The notes beneath the pieces are model-generated. The model ran no database searches. It saw nothing but the letters and a program-made list of their open reading frames with translations, and was not told where the DNA came from. A DNA stretch of 64,000 bases from Tubulanus polymorphus (Eukaryota > Nemertea > Palaeonemertea > Tubulaniformes > Tubulanidae): assembly GCF_964204645.1 (NCBI RefSeq), contig NC_134034.1, positions 9,855,414-9,919,413 on the forward strand, in the 5' to 3' direction. Positions within the stretch are counted from its first letter, which is position 1. Each line of letters opens with the position of its first letter. Shown in pieces: positions 47,874-58,845 of the stretch. Made by a program: the position numbers and the translations under genes.

Positions 47874-50800
47874 CTGGAAAACAATGTAATCAAGAAGATT
47901 CAGACTCTACTTAAAAGGATGTTAGGCTTGAATGAAAATAAAATGACATCTCGTTTCTCCTAATCGGCTGTGTGATCGTTATGTAAACTGCAATAACATT
48001 TGTAATCAGTTCATGCCGGGTCTATCATGGTTACTAAGCTTGATCGTGATTTTAAAAAGAAGTAATGTACCGGGAAGATAGACGACTGACTGGGTGAAAT
48101 GAGAAACGTACACATCTTTTAGCCTTATGCAAATACAACGTGAACCGTTGGACAAATGGACTAGTTCTATCGGCCTGCTTAATAGCGCGCTTGCTTTCCA
48201 TGTACCAAACCCAGGTTCGGTCCCCAGTGCTTGGAGTAGTCATGGACCCCAAACTCCTAAATTTAGACTGAAAGCTATGAAAAGGGACTCTAAATCTCTT
48301 CCTTTTTGAGCCCATATCTAGTAATCTGGGAGTAATTGGGGTAAGCACGTTATATCAATGTCCAATGCTCATGATTTCATAGCTGTGCACCACAACATTC
48401 GGGCACGATGACCATTCGCACAGCCATCACATATTTCAAGATTGAAGAACGCATGCGTGCTAATTATATTTCAGCCGTCATTCTCATTCAGGACCTTTTT
48501 GTAGGACAAAATTGTACCGATTTTTGTAAAAACTGCAAAATCGTCCTCGGTTTCATAATTCGAACACAATTTGAAAAGAAAACACGTCTGTATACGTGTA
48601 GAACTGATATGTATTTACTTGTTTCGGCAGTTGTAAAGTATTTTGGTTCCGACATTTCACTTTCACCGGCCTTATTCACCCATTTGTATTTCAATTCGTA
48701 ACGAGTGTTCGGTGGCAAGTTGTCGATCTTTACTTCGGACGAATAGGCCGTCGACATGCGCAGGTCGTACCCGTAGGTGACGTCCTCCATACGATACCAG
48801 TACGCGCTGAGTTCTCCGTTGCGATCCGCACAGGCGGCGATATCGTGAAACCTAACCGTGACGTACGTCGTCTCTTTGATGACGTCATCGGGGAGTGCTT
48901 CCAGTTGAACATCGGCGGGCGGAGGAGACCCAATAGGAGCTGTAAGTAATAAAACATAGATATCCACGGATATCCTTTATTCATTTTCAATTTAGTTATT
49001 AGCCCCGGGTTAAAGGTAAACCAATCTATAAAACCGGGCCTAGCTTTATTTTCATCAGAGGTGGATCCTACGCTCTCAGAACAAAGGTTTCTGTCGTAAA
49101 GCCGTAAGAGGTTTTTAGGCTAGTTACTCAAGCAGAACCATCAAAGGTTTTAGGATGAAACCTTTTTTGCATAGCTCTTCAAAGCAAAGAATCGATGGAA
49201 AAGGTTCTTTGAAAAAACACGTTGTCCGCAGAATTCATTGGAATACCCTTTTACAATATCCTCGGATGGTTCTGTTTTATTTCAAGGAATCGAGAGTGGT
49301 CTCACAGAAGTGTAACCCTGATATTCATGCTTCGAATGAGCACTTTGATTTTCTTACTTGATTCCCCGGTCACGGTATTCACGGCGAATTTGTTCCATAT
49401 CTTCACTGTGCTGTTATTCGGTTCCGTGACGCGCGCTTCGATCCTGAACACGTAACGCGTATTACCGTACAAATCGACCAATTGCAAATGAGGTTTTCTA
49501 ATTGCGAACGGTGTCCGTTGGAGAGTGTTTTTCCAATGTCGGCCTTTGCACTGCATGTGTTTAACCTTGTGGTACAAGACATAGTATTCTATTCGGGCGC
49601 CCGATTCTGCCAATTCGCTGGCCCGTGTATTGTTCCATTCCAAAATGATTCCACCTCGAGACGCCGTGTCATTCACATAAGTCGCTAGAAAAAGATGAAA
49701 ATAACGGCGGTTATTGTCATCAGCCGATTCTTTCCTTTTCAGTCTTGTTTCTAGTTTCACCGAGAACAGGACTGGGTGAACGCTAGGATCGCAGAGCGAT
49801 GGAGATCACTGTGGAGACAGCCACACTACAGGACTGGGTGAAGTTTCCATTGCGACCTTCTTGCACGTTTTGTTCGTGGCTCCAGTGCCGCGTAATTCCT
49901 CTTAAGTATAGCCCTCAAGGCTCACAAATGAAGAAGTACCACGATTCGAATCTTTTACGATATAATTTATCAAAATGGAGTGGACTGACATTCCACCTGA
50001 TGATAGCGTTTAGTCAACAGCCAAACGTTGTGGTTTCATTTTAATGAAATGAAATTCGAATTGTGGGATTTCTTCGTTTATCGACAGTTTACGGGCATTA
50101 TAGCGTTTTTCATAATGTTTATTCATCTTTGTAATCTATCAAAGACCAGGTTTAAAAAGTATCTATTCAATCATTAGATTTTATAGGATGTACCACTATA
50201 ATTGTAAACGACAGATATGACGTGATCGATTTCATTGAATACAGGGATTCGAACCGTAATCAACCAATCGCGTAACGTGTAAATGGCCTGATTTGCATAT
50301 GGATTTGCATATTGAGCTCCACGACCTTCCGATTCGGGCGACTTTGGGTTCGAATCCCAATGAATATAGAATACAATTCGACTTAATTGACGAAAAAGTA
50401 CATTTCAAGCACAGATCACAATTTGTTAAATACCTGGAGAATCGGTTTTCATATTCACAACCGGCCCAAATACCACTTCGGTATCGGGATTCTTTACTCC
50501 TATCTTTATTTCTAGCTCGTTTCCGTTGCCCATCAGTGCATAATCATCAATTATCGAGGTTTGCTCCGGTGATGCGGCGTCGGGCGAACTCTCAACACGT
50601 TCCAGTTCAATATGGCGCCATCGATCCATCGTCGTGGTTTTGTAGTACACGTAGTAGACCGCGGTCGATTCGGAGCAACGCAATTCGGAGATATCGATCG
50701 GCTGAGGAAGTTCAAAGAGAATAGCCGTTTTAGACGGCGTAAAAACCGTTACAATCATTTTTTTTTTTTTTATACATTGATAACTACTATCCGTTATTTG

Positions 50801-53800
50801 GAAGGGGTTCTGTGTGAGTCGATGTGCACTACGTCATCAATATTGGCGTTTCAAAATAACAATTACAATTGCGAATTTAGGCGTTTATTCAGTATTTGGT
50901 TAAATTTCGTGATTCTTATTTTTTGATTAGTGACTTTTCATGCGCTTCTGATTTGATAGTACATGTAAATCAATATTTTACGGTTACGTTATTTTTCGGG
51001 ACGTCACTCAATATGGCCAAACAAAATTGATACCTTGCTTCTCCTATTCAACCAGGTCACCTTTGTATACCGCAATTTAAAACTTAAGTCAACTTGTGAG
51101 CTCAGCAGAAATGAAAAACAAGGTATCCATTTTTTAGCCTTAACGTCCAACAAACACCAACCCTCCCATGCATATTTCAACAGCCGAAAAAGACAGCTTA
51201 AGAATTCAAAGGCATTTTCTAAAAATCTGACGGTGTATCTTTACAATAAAAGACTTTCATTTACCTGCCACGTGACGGAAAGTCTGCTTGTAAGGTAAAG
51301 ATTAGTAATCGACGGTGCATTCGTCGGTTCTGAAAATATATCGAGGCGATTAACACGAAAAGCAAGCTTCGAAGAAACCGGGATCTGGCTTCACAATTCT
51401 TTGAGTTGAGATTTTAATGAACGTCGAGTCGTTGAAGCACGAATTTGAACTCAGAAATAGCTCTAACTCATAACTGTGACCTGGGGTCCACAGCTTTGCA
51501 TGCATCGATAGAATTTACGTTGCGTAGATTTACCTAAGCAGGACGTCTTCACTTGTAGACTATTACTCAAATACTTCGACGTGGAATTCCATTTTCGAAG
51601 TCGCGTGGCAATTGCGTAACTGGTGAACGGCCGTAATTGGCCGATTTCAAACCGCGTCTCATTCGTCTGACCGGCTATCGTCCAATCAGAATCGTTATCG
51701 CTTATCGATCGGTAGATTATCTGGTATTCTGGATAGACAGGACCTCTTCCGGAATCTACAAATTTCTGAGCGCTTAAGTCCATCAGTCCGACGACGATTC
51801 TATCGTTGTATGTTTTCAGTTCCTCTGGTGCCGGGCTCAACCTAAATTCTGGATGAAACAAGCATACTATATTCATATATATCCATATTTCATTTACGAA
51901 ATGATTAAACGAGTACAAAATAAAATACAAAATGCTTTCAAAATAAATTGCTTGATGACTGGTGAAGTTAATAGATGACTTACAACCTTAAGCTAGAAAA
52001 TTGATACCCTGTTTCTCATTTTGCTGAGCTTTGAAGTGGACCTGGCTACCGGTCTACTTTGTACATTGCTTTCTTTCAAAATCACCGTGAACCTAACCAA
52101 AACAGACCCGGCAGCTATAGAAATGAACCTAACAGACCCAGCCGATAAGGAGAAACATGGTATCATTTTTTAGCCTAGCCCTGCGTATCAATACTGAATT
52201 TTTGAAAGCTAAGATCCAGATCCCTCAATAAAAAATGGACTCTGTGACTTTTAACTATCAATTCAATCAATCATTTGTCAACTAACTTGATTGGCAATTA
52301 TTCCCGATCAGGTTTGGAGAGCATCCCTTTGAACAAGCTCCACTCAGATAGTCAACCCGGTTATCAGCTACAGACGTATCACATTGATCTGACGTCATAC
52401 AACCGTACGTGTTTGGTACGCTGCAGTCGGCCGGGTCTACAACATGAGAAAAAAGAGGAAGTAAAATTGGGTAAACAGAAAGGAAGGGTTTTCTTATTCG
52501 CAACGAGTGAAATTGTGAAATCATTGGGAAAATAAGAGAGAGTGAGACAGATAAGGTGAATGGGAATTGCCAACGTTGTGTCGAGCGAGGAATCATTCCA
52601 CTTATGGTGAGCGAGGATCCTCCATCTTCCGGCCACAGCTTCATCTACATTTCAGTTGGAATCTAATGAACTTTTCTTTTGTTAAACAAATCAGTCATTA
52701 ATGAAAACCATATGCTGATTGCTGAGTAGAAAAATGAATTCAATATTTATTTGGTAAGTCCTGTGATGAATGTAAGTGACTCGGCCCGGTAAAACGTCAA
52801 ACCCGACGCTCGACAATGTTCAATATGATCCTTACCTATGTAGCGAAATCCGGTAACCTCGATTTCGTAGAATGCCATGGTTGTTCGTCGTAGGCTTTTG
52901 TATTGGAGGGTAACGTATTTACCGACCAGTGGAGTTCGGCAGGTGATTCGAAAAAATGGAAGAGAACTGCTACATAGGAGTGACAGTTTACTAGTACTTA
53001 TATTCTTGCAAAGCGGGTTATCCTCGATGTTTAGACTGTCACCGACACGGATTTCTAGATAACGATTAGGCATTCCTGAAATCAAGAGTTTCTATCAATT
53101 TCATTGCAGGTATTGAGGTACGCTATGGAAGGTATACGGCTATATAAGGTTTTGGTATTAGCCCGTATTTGCATAATTTATGCAAAGCTATATAACGTTC
53201 CGCCGCATCAATTAAGTATTCCCAATGATTGCACCCATCATGTAGTCCTTACACATACACTAGTTATTTTTCCAAAAGGTGCCATCATTTCTTTAGAAAT
53301 GATCTTCTTGTTTTAGGTTTTGGCAGATATCGATTGGTCTCTATCGATTCCAGAATTCTCTTCTAGCACGTTCGTTTCGACTAGAATCCGCTCTAACTAC
53401 TCCGGAATAGTATAATCTGTAAACTTGATAGAAGCGGCCCGTGGAGAATTTGGTAGGTTTAGATTGGTCTCTATCGATTCTCTTCTGGCGCATTCGTTTC
53501 GACCAGAGACTACGCTCTAGCTATTCTGGATTAGCATGATCTGTGTAAACTTGATAGAAGTGGCCGGTAGAGAGTTTGGTAGGGTTTTGATTCCGGAATT
53601 CTTTTCGCGCGCGTTTGTAATCCGAAACTGGGCTCTTCCTAAATCGCTTTACGTTCAATAAGACTTTGTTTTTCTCTGCTTATTTTACCTGCACGATCCA
53701 GTGAACTGCAGTTTTCTCCGTACGACACAGAAACAGACTGGACAACGTATTGCGATGCGAGGTTTGCACGAAACCACGGAAAACGTTCGTATCGAGTTTG

Positions 53801-56515
53801 ACATTTTTTCGTTCTCAACGATCCGTCTAAACATCGGTACGCTTTCCGGTACCTGTCGAACAACGACGACATCGAAGCCTCTTTACCTGCGGCTATATTA
53901 CCTAAAACAAACAGAGAGTAAGATCGAATGAAGATCCAGAGTATATTGCGCTGGGTATATCCATTTATCTTGTTGTAAAGTTGAGGTCTAGATGGGGTCT
54001 TAATTCGTTGGCTGCGACAACGAACACAGATAATTCAGTAAAGCCAATGAAAAGGAACTAGATGGATGTAGGTAATTTGAGTAAGACAGACGACACGGAT
54101 ACGACTAGTTATGTAAGGGATCTAGATGGATGTAGGTCATTTGCGGGTTGGCAAAGACATCAGCACAGATACACCCAGTCCAGTTTGGGACGTATAGATG
54201 GAGGTAGTTCCTTTGTGGGTTGGCTAAGACATCGGTACAGATACACCAAGTGCAGTTGGGGTCCTAGATGGATGTAGGTTCTTAGGGTTGGCTACGGCAC
54301 AGATACATGGACATGGAATACCATCGATTGCGTAGCTGGGGTCAAGATTGATGTAGATTCGTTGGCTACCGCAGCAATCACAGATACATCCATTAAAGCT
54401 AAGGAACTAGAAGGATGTAGCTTCTTTGAGTTGGTTACGACAGACGCGGAGGTGCATCTAGTAATGAAAGGGACCATATGGATGTAGGTTCTTTGGGTTA
54501 GCTACACAGATAGACCACACAGATACATGTTTAGCAAAACAAAATGACATGAATAGTTTGTTTAGCTCACTTAGTTGACAAATCAATAGTTCAGTCAGTT
54601 TGTTGTTATTTATATGTCTAGGAGCAAAGACCTGTCTGACACTAATTAGTGTAATAAACAGTTTTGAGAAACATTAGTCTGTAGTGAAGAATGTATAAAT
54701 GTAACATCTTTAAAGTAAAGAACAGTCTGTGTTTGGAGTTCCTACTAAAAGGACATTCTGCCAACCGGACAATATTCAGCAAGTTGAAAATGAATACGTA
54801 AATCTCATGAACGAAAGCTTTTGGAGTTCTGATCGGAGTATTCTACGGTAAATACTGAAGCGAGTTTACAGTTATTAAACATGGAATACCACCGATCGCG
54901 TACTGCGAAACAAAAACAATCGAAATTTCTGCTGGCTTTTGTACGAGGCTATAACCTCTGTAGTCCTATTTTTTTCTCGATTAGATGTGACCTAGACCTG
55001 AGCCAAAACGTTTTTGCAAATAATTGACCAATTGGTATACACGATTATATTATTTTCGATAATAATAAAATAGTATTTTATGGCCTACGCCTATGCGTAT
55101 GTACAAAGTAATTGCTATGTTATAAAACTAATGTGCGCGATACTTACCGATCTGACAACCCGGTCCGCTCCATCTCGGAAATCTAGAATCATCATAGGGT
55201 ATCCGCATACAATGGGACGTCGAAGGTGGACAAGTCAAATCACCGTCTTCAGTTTGGTTTTGTATCGGGCAGGCGGTATAAGCGTCATACTCGTCGGTAC
55301 AACGACACATCCATCCATCACAACTCTGTCCAAAACATGAACCTAACCACGAATACATTTCAACAGCTTGGGTTAGCATATCTACAATTACGAAGGCTCC
55401 CTCAAACCAGTTCCTAGCCCGGTCACACCCATTGCAGCCATATTTGACAAAAACGTTTAACATTTCCTCCACGTTTATGCTTCATTCTAGGCTCGATTTA
55501 TACATACTAGCAAAAATTCATAAATAATTTTTGATACTAGGAAGTACCTTGTCGAGATACAAGTCCTGTGTCAAAGTTTGGTCTGCCTGTAAGTTTCTAT
55601 CAAGCAAAGTATTGAATCAAACATCTTCCAATAGTGAAATTAGAAATGTCTGTCTGGATAGTTCTATTTCAATGTTTTTGTATCCCAACCAAAAATTTAG
55701 TACCCTCAGGATACCGCCAAAATCGAGCCCCGTTCATCGTTCGGATATAGGCCTAAGAGTCTGCTGCTCACAACGAATCGACATTTGAAACTTTGGATTT
55801 TCATACTGCATCTCTGACAAGGGACCTGAAGAAGTACATTTAAAAAACACGACAATAATGATGAAACCAGAAATTATAAATTCTCATTTGAATGAATTCT
55901 GAAGTTAGGAAGAAGGAATCTTCCTAAAACGTCAGGAAAACAGAATTTATACTTATCGTTTTCATCATTAGGATGAAATGATATCTTGTTTCTCCTCATC
56001 GCCCGGTTCAATTTTGTCGACTGCGATAAAAATTCGTGATTGGTTCATTTCTATAGCTGCCGGGTCTGTTAGCTTGATCGCGATTTTTGAAAAGAGTAAC
56101 GTGCAGGGTTTATAGGCAGCAGGTCAGTCAACTTTATCAAGGTATCACCTTTTTTCTGCCTTTTTAGTAAGTTTTTAAAAATATTCCACCACCCCTTAGG
56201 CTGCAACTATTCTAAACTAAATATCGACCTGTTGGAGTCTTGATAATACGTCTTTTTTTAGGTAAAATGGACGTCTGTCGATAGGCGCAAGCAGCAGATA
56301 GATGCAGGTCGAGTCGAGTATCATAACAACAGCAGTCTATTAACAAGTTGTGGAATGAAATGTGATAAGAACGTTTGTCCGTAGTCCAAGTCCCATAATA
56401 CCTATCTCGGGTAGATTGCGGACTTACCTTCTACAGGTGATAAGGATGTCGTAAATGTAGCTGCAATCACAGCTAGCGCGACAAAGCCGTAGCCACCAGC
56501 TGCCAACTCAAACAT
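47647..56515 (-). CDS. Modular receptor-like ectodomain gene: signal peptide, Cys module, F5/8C, EGF-like, four FN3, Ig-like (3' end not found)
   Basis: Ten minus-strand exons join into about 800 codons. Order: signal peptide; Cys-rich module (GSCFGQSCDGWMCRCTDEY); F5/8C-like galactose-binding domain over two exons (GNIAAGKEASMSS, FRANLASQYVVQSVSVSY, GKYVTLQYKSLRRTTMAFYE); EGF-like Cys module; four FN3 domains; Ig-like module with LECG and HYGC. All internal introns with resolved ends are phase 1, the classic shuffling phase. The domain order matches invertebrate receptor-type phosphatase or Tie-like ectodomains, where a transmembrane helix and catalytic domain follow. The last exon ends at a good phase-0 donor, so the transcript continues, but no transmembrane or catalytic exon was recognised at lower coordinates. 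It is extracellular, probably binding carbohydrate or matrix; the signalling output is unknown. Confidence 0.78.
47932..48126. mobile_element. AGGCTAAAAA foldback MITE, copy 2 (intronic)
   Basis: Left AATGACATCTCGTTTCTCC and right GAGAAACGTACACATCTTTT then AGCC pair. It has the same internal layout as copy 1, with a GCCGGGTCTAT motif. It lies in the intron between receptor exons 9 and 10. Confidence 0.72.
48140..48260 (+). repeat. Degenerate tRNA-derived SINE fragment
   Basis: AGGTTCGGTCCCCAG resembles a box B, with a poor box A-like GCTTAATAGCGCGCTTGC upstream. Intronic. Confidence 0.4.
48619..48939 (-). CDS. Receptor exon 9: FN3 domain 4
   Basis: Acceptor TTATTACTTACAG|CTCC, donor GAAACAA|GTAAATAC, phase 1 on both sides. 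PPPADVQLEALPDDVIKETT, then VKIDNLPPNTRYELKYKWVN is a textbook FN3 ending. Confidence 0.85.
48996..49032. repeat. Half copy of the small hairpin MITE
   Basis: TTAGCCCCGGGTTAAAGGTA and CTATAAAACCGGGCC match the right arm of the hairpins at 12631 and 24661. The left arm is missing. Confidence 0.7.
49358..49684 (-). CDS. Receptor exon 8: FN3 domain 3
   Basis: Acceptor ATCTTTTTCTAG|CGACTT, donor GAATCAA|GTAAGAAA, phase 1 on both sides. ARIEYYVLYHKVKHMQCKGR and LQLVDLYGNTRYVFRIEARV match FN3 strands. Confidence 0.82.
49765..49850 (-). repeat. SINE-tail repeat
   Basis: GACTGGGTGAACGCTAGGAT then GGAGATCACTGTGGAGACAG is shared with the tail of the SINE at 47345 and, inverted, with 10100. GGACTGGGTGAA occurs at both ends, about 65 bp apart. 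Confidence 0.6.
50305..50365 (+). repeat. tRNA-like box B fragment
   Basis: GGGTTCGAATCCCAA is a perfect tRNA box B/T-arm. Upstream GAGCTCCACGACCTTCCGAT is reminiscent of a tRNA anticodon arm, but no box A is present. Likely a SINE remnant. Confidence 0.45.
50434..50758 (-). CDS. Receptor exon 7: FN3 domain 2 (5' boundary unresolved)
   Basis: Reads TAVYYVYYKTTTMDRWRHIE through VVFGPVVNMKTDSP and ends at TCTCCAG|GTATTTAAC (phase 1). The upstream edge is unclear. AGs above the ATG give phase 0 or 2 only, and a run of 13 A lies directly before it. A missed small exon or a homopolymer error in the assembly could explain this. Confidence 0.65.
51017..51142. mobile_element. AGGCTAAAAA foldback MITE, copy 3 (intronic, shortened)
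   Basis: Left AAATTGATACCTTGCTTCTC and right AAACAAGGTATCCATTTTTT then AGCCT pair. It lies between receptor exons 6 and 7. Confidence 0.7.
51534..51848 (-). CDS. Receptor exon 6: FN3 domain 1
   Basis: Acceptor TTTCATCCAG|AATTTAGG, donor TGCTTAG|GTAAATC, phase 1 on both sides. PEYQIIYRSISDNDSDWTIA followed by FEIGQLRPFTSYAIATRLRK shows the FN3 Y-x-I-x-Y and L-x-P-x-T-x-Y motifs. Confidence 0.82.
51991..52178. mobile_element. AGGCTAAAAA foldback MITE, copy 4 (intronic)
   Basis: Left AGCTAGAAAATTGATACCCT then GTTTCTC pairs with right GAGAAACATGGTATCATTTT then TTAGCCT. The interior has duplicated AACAGACCC(G/A)GC motifs. It lies between receptor exons 5 and 6. Confidence 0.8.
52287..52436 (-). 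CDS. Receptor exon 5: EGF-like Cys module
   Basis: Acceptor TTCTCATGTTGTAG|ACCCG with a good pyrimidine tract. The exon reads PADCSVPNTYGCMTSDQCDT and then GACSKGCSPNLIGNNCQS. The donor is the weaker AATCAA|GTTAGT, in phase 1. The closing GxC-x3-GC-x-P-x4-G-x2-C pattern is EGF-like. Confidence 0.78.
52836..53075 (-). CDS. Receptor exon 4: second half of F5/8C-like domain
   Basis: Acceptor TTGATTTCAG|GAATGCC, donor TACATAG|GTAAGGATC, phase 1 on both sides. It encodes NRYLEIRVGDS, ITCRTPLVGKYVTLQYKS and FYEIEVTGF, the closing strands of the fold. Confidence 0.85.
53325..53590. repeat. Tandem duplication of about 125 bp (intronic)
   Basis: GATTGGTCTCTATCGATTC and GTAAACTTGATAGAAG(C/T)GGCC occur twice in the same order, in the intron between exons 3 and 4. 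Confidence 0.75.
53689..53901 (-). CDS. Receptor exon 3: first half of F5/8C-like domain
   Basis: Acceptor TTGTTTTAG|GTAATATAG and donor CGTGCAG|GTAAAATAAG, phase 1 on both sides. Residues NIAAGKEASMSS, YRCLDGSL, PWFRANLASQYVVQSVSVSY follow the galactose-binding pattern N-x-A-x-x-K-x-A-x-x-S ... W-x-V-D-L-x-x-x-Y-x-V. The usual Asp of RVDL is Asn here. Confidence 0.85.
53980..54540. repeat. Degenerate tandem repeat with AGATGGATGTAGGT core, about 65 bp
   Basis: AGATGGATGTAGGT and variants recur about eight times with GTTGGCTA(A/C)GACA and CACAGATACA between, in the intron between exons 2 and 3. Confidence 0.75.
55148..55342 (-). CDS. Receptor exon 2: Cys-rich module
   Basis: Encodes GSCFGQSCDGWMCRCTDEYD and ends GPGCQI plus G at GATCG|GTAAGTATC (phase 1). 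About eight cysteines in 65 residues. I place the acceptor at TGGTTAG|GTTCATG, because CTAAC, a good branch site, lies about 30 nt upstream. An alternative acceptor with the same phase is at 55381 (TTGTAG|AT), which would add 13 residues. Confidence 0.68.
55968..56162. mobile_element. AGGCTAAAAA foldback MITE, copy 5 (intronic)
   Basis: Left ATGAAATGATATCTTGTTTC then TCCTCATCG corresponds to the other copies. Right AAGGTATCACCTTTTTTCTG is more diverged. It lies between receptor exons 1 and 2. Confidence 0.65.
56428..56515 (-). CDS. Receptor exon 1: signal peptide
   Basis: ATG 56515 opens MFELAAGGYGFVALAVIAAT and ends SPVE plus G at donor GAAG|GTAAGTCC (phase 1). The hydrophobic core FVALAVIAATF with small residues after it is a normal secretory signal. 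Confidence 0.8.
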
Positions 56516-57411
56516 AACGACTAGTTATGAATGAAATAGTTCCGTGCGAGCGTAAAACGCGTTTAGTCGAACCGGGTCAAATATGATTATCCAAGGGACC
56601 ATGCAGTCTCCATGACCACAATATCATTGAATGAATTTCAAGGACTTTTTTGACCGCGATCCCAGGACACAGGCTTCGAAATTTTAGACCCTGGTAGCTA
56701 ACAAGAAACCGCTGTTGTTCTACTTATCGTTATATGAATGTTAAAAGTTTATGGTTTGTAAATACTATTTATGTAAATGTCACTCTGTACATCTCGATCT
56801 AAAAGGTACATTTAGTACAATAAAGAGATTATTGAATTGAGTTGTGTGGTTGTCATGCCGGAGATCTTGAGAAATCTATATTTGCCATCCATTCTATCGG
56901 TAAATTTTAAAGGAGTTAAAACTTGCATTTTGGGTCTGCAGTTGATAACTAATGACTGAGTGTGTATATGGTATGTGCATATTGTAATTTCATCCTATGA
57001 TCCTGTAATTATGTAACAATTCATTTTGCAAAATAAAAATTCAATTCGATTCTATTCAAGGAACATGGCTATGATTGGAGGATTCTGGGGCCGATTGCAT
57101 GATACTCGAGACCTTGAATTGCACCATGTGTGTCTGCACGCTGTGAATATCATGTATCAACCAGAAAACGTGACAAGTCGACAGTTTATTACAAACAACA
57201 CTAATATCTTTATTACATCTATATGTATCATCAGTTATCAATTATCACAATCTATTATCATTCATCATATATTCAACATTATTAATTAAACTTTCTTTTC
57301 AATGATACTGAACGTTCATAGTGACTGTTAGTACAGTTATCAGCAGTACCTTATCATCGATGCCTATTTTCATCATGTAACGTTGTAACCTATGATGGGA
57401 TACATACTAAC
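56516..57411. other. Upstream flank of the modular receptor gene
   Basis: Presumed promoter region of the receptor gene that starts at 56515. No TATA box or clear motif could be assigned and no other exon was seen. Confidence 0.35.
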
Positions 57412-57575
57412 TACAGTAGACTTCGCTTAGGTCGGATCTTTTGGGACCGTAAAATGTGTCCGATTGAATGTTATATATTTCATATATAGTGTCACAAAAA
57501 ATATTTCAACAAAAACCCGAATTGAATGGTTATCTCCGAGTTGATTGGATCCGACTTGGGCGGAGTCTAAATGTA
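57412..57575. mobile_element. pogo/Tc1-like MITE with TA target
   Basis: Left end TA|CAGTAGACTTCGCTTAGG then TCGGATC pairs with right end GATCCGACTTGGGCGGAGTC then TAAATG|TA. CAGTAGAC-type ends and TA flanks are typical of pogo/Tigger relatives. Confidence 0.72.
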
Positions 57576-57825
57576 AATCACAATATATCATCGTCGGGCA
57601 GTGCTACTGTCCGTTCGATTGCGACACATCCACGGACCTAACTATGCACTGTATATTAGAAACACAAAACTGCCCAAAAACTTCTACTTTTAAGCAAAAT
57701 CCAGCACGAGATGCGATGTACGAACTGCACCGCTTGACGGAGAAACCCATCCTCATTGGAGCTGCACCGTCGATGTCATACAACTGCACTTCCGATATAC
57801 CAGAAAATGAACTACATCTAGTTTG

Positions 57826-58845
57826 TACACCAATTTTAAAGATGCCACAGTTAATCTAGGGAAGGTGTTACACCGGTTTAATGATCTTCTAATTTCTAGC
57901 TTGACACAAATCGAATAGATTCTAAAGCTATCTAGGTAAGGTGTAATATCTGTTTAATGATCTGCTCCTGGCTTGCACGCCAATTCAAAGAAGCTTCATC
58001 TATCAAGAAGAGATGGTATATCCGTTCAATGGACTTTCGCAAAATGAAAAGAAGCCAAAACAATCTAGGGAGTTACACTTGTTTAATGATCTACTAACTT
58101 CTAGCTTGACACCAATTACATAAATTCTAAAGCTAAATAGGAAGGGTGTTATATCTGTTTATGAACTACAACGACTAGTTCGTATGCCAATTACAAAAAA
58201 GCCACAACTATCTAGGGAAGGTGCCATATCTGTCTAATGAACTACTAAAGTCTATTTTGTATGCCAATTACAAAGAAGCCACAACTATCTAGGGAAGGTG
58301 CTATATCTGTCTAATGAACTAATAACGTCTATTTTGTATGCCAATTACATAGAAGCCACAACTATCTAGGGAAGGTGCTATATCTGTCTAATGAACTAAT
58401 AACGTCTATTTTGTATGCCAATTACAAAGAAGCCACAACTATCTAGGGAAGGTGCTATATCTGTCTAATGAACTAATAACGTCTATTTTGCATGCCAATT
58501 ACAAAGAAGCCACAACTATCTAGGGAAGGTGCTATATCTGTCTAATGAACTAATAACGTCTATTTTGTATGCCAATTACAAAGAAGCCACAACTATCTAG
58601 GGAAGGTGCTATATCTGTCTAAGGAACTAATAACGTCTATTTTGTATGCCAATTACAAAGAAGCCACAACTATCTAGGGAAGGTGCTATATCTGTCTAAT
58701 GAACTAATAACGTCTTTTTTGTATGCCAATTTCAAAGAAGCCACAACTATCTAGGAAAGGTGCTATATCTGTCTAATGAACTAATAACGTCTATTTTGTA
58801 TGCCAATTACAAAGAAGCCACAACTATCTAGGGAAGGTGCAGTCT
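57826..58845. repeat. Tandem repeat, 77-bp unit, about 13 copies
   Basis: ATGCCAATTACAAAGAAGCC then ACAACTATCTAGGGAAGGTG starts units at 58261, 58338 and 58415, giving 77 bp. Copies after 58200 are nearly identical; those at 57826-58200 are clearly diverged, so growth was recent at the high-coordinate end. It lies between the two receptor genes. Confidence 0.93.
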
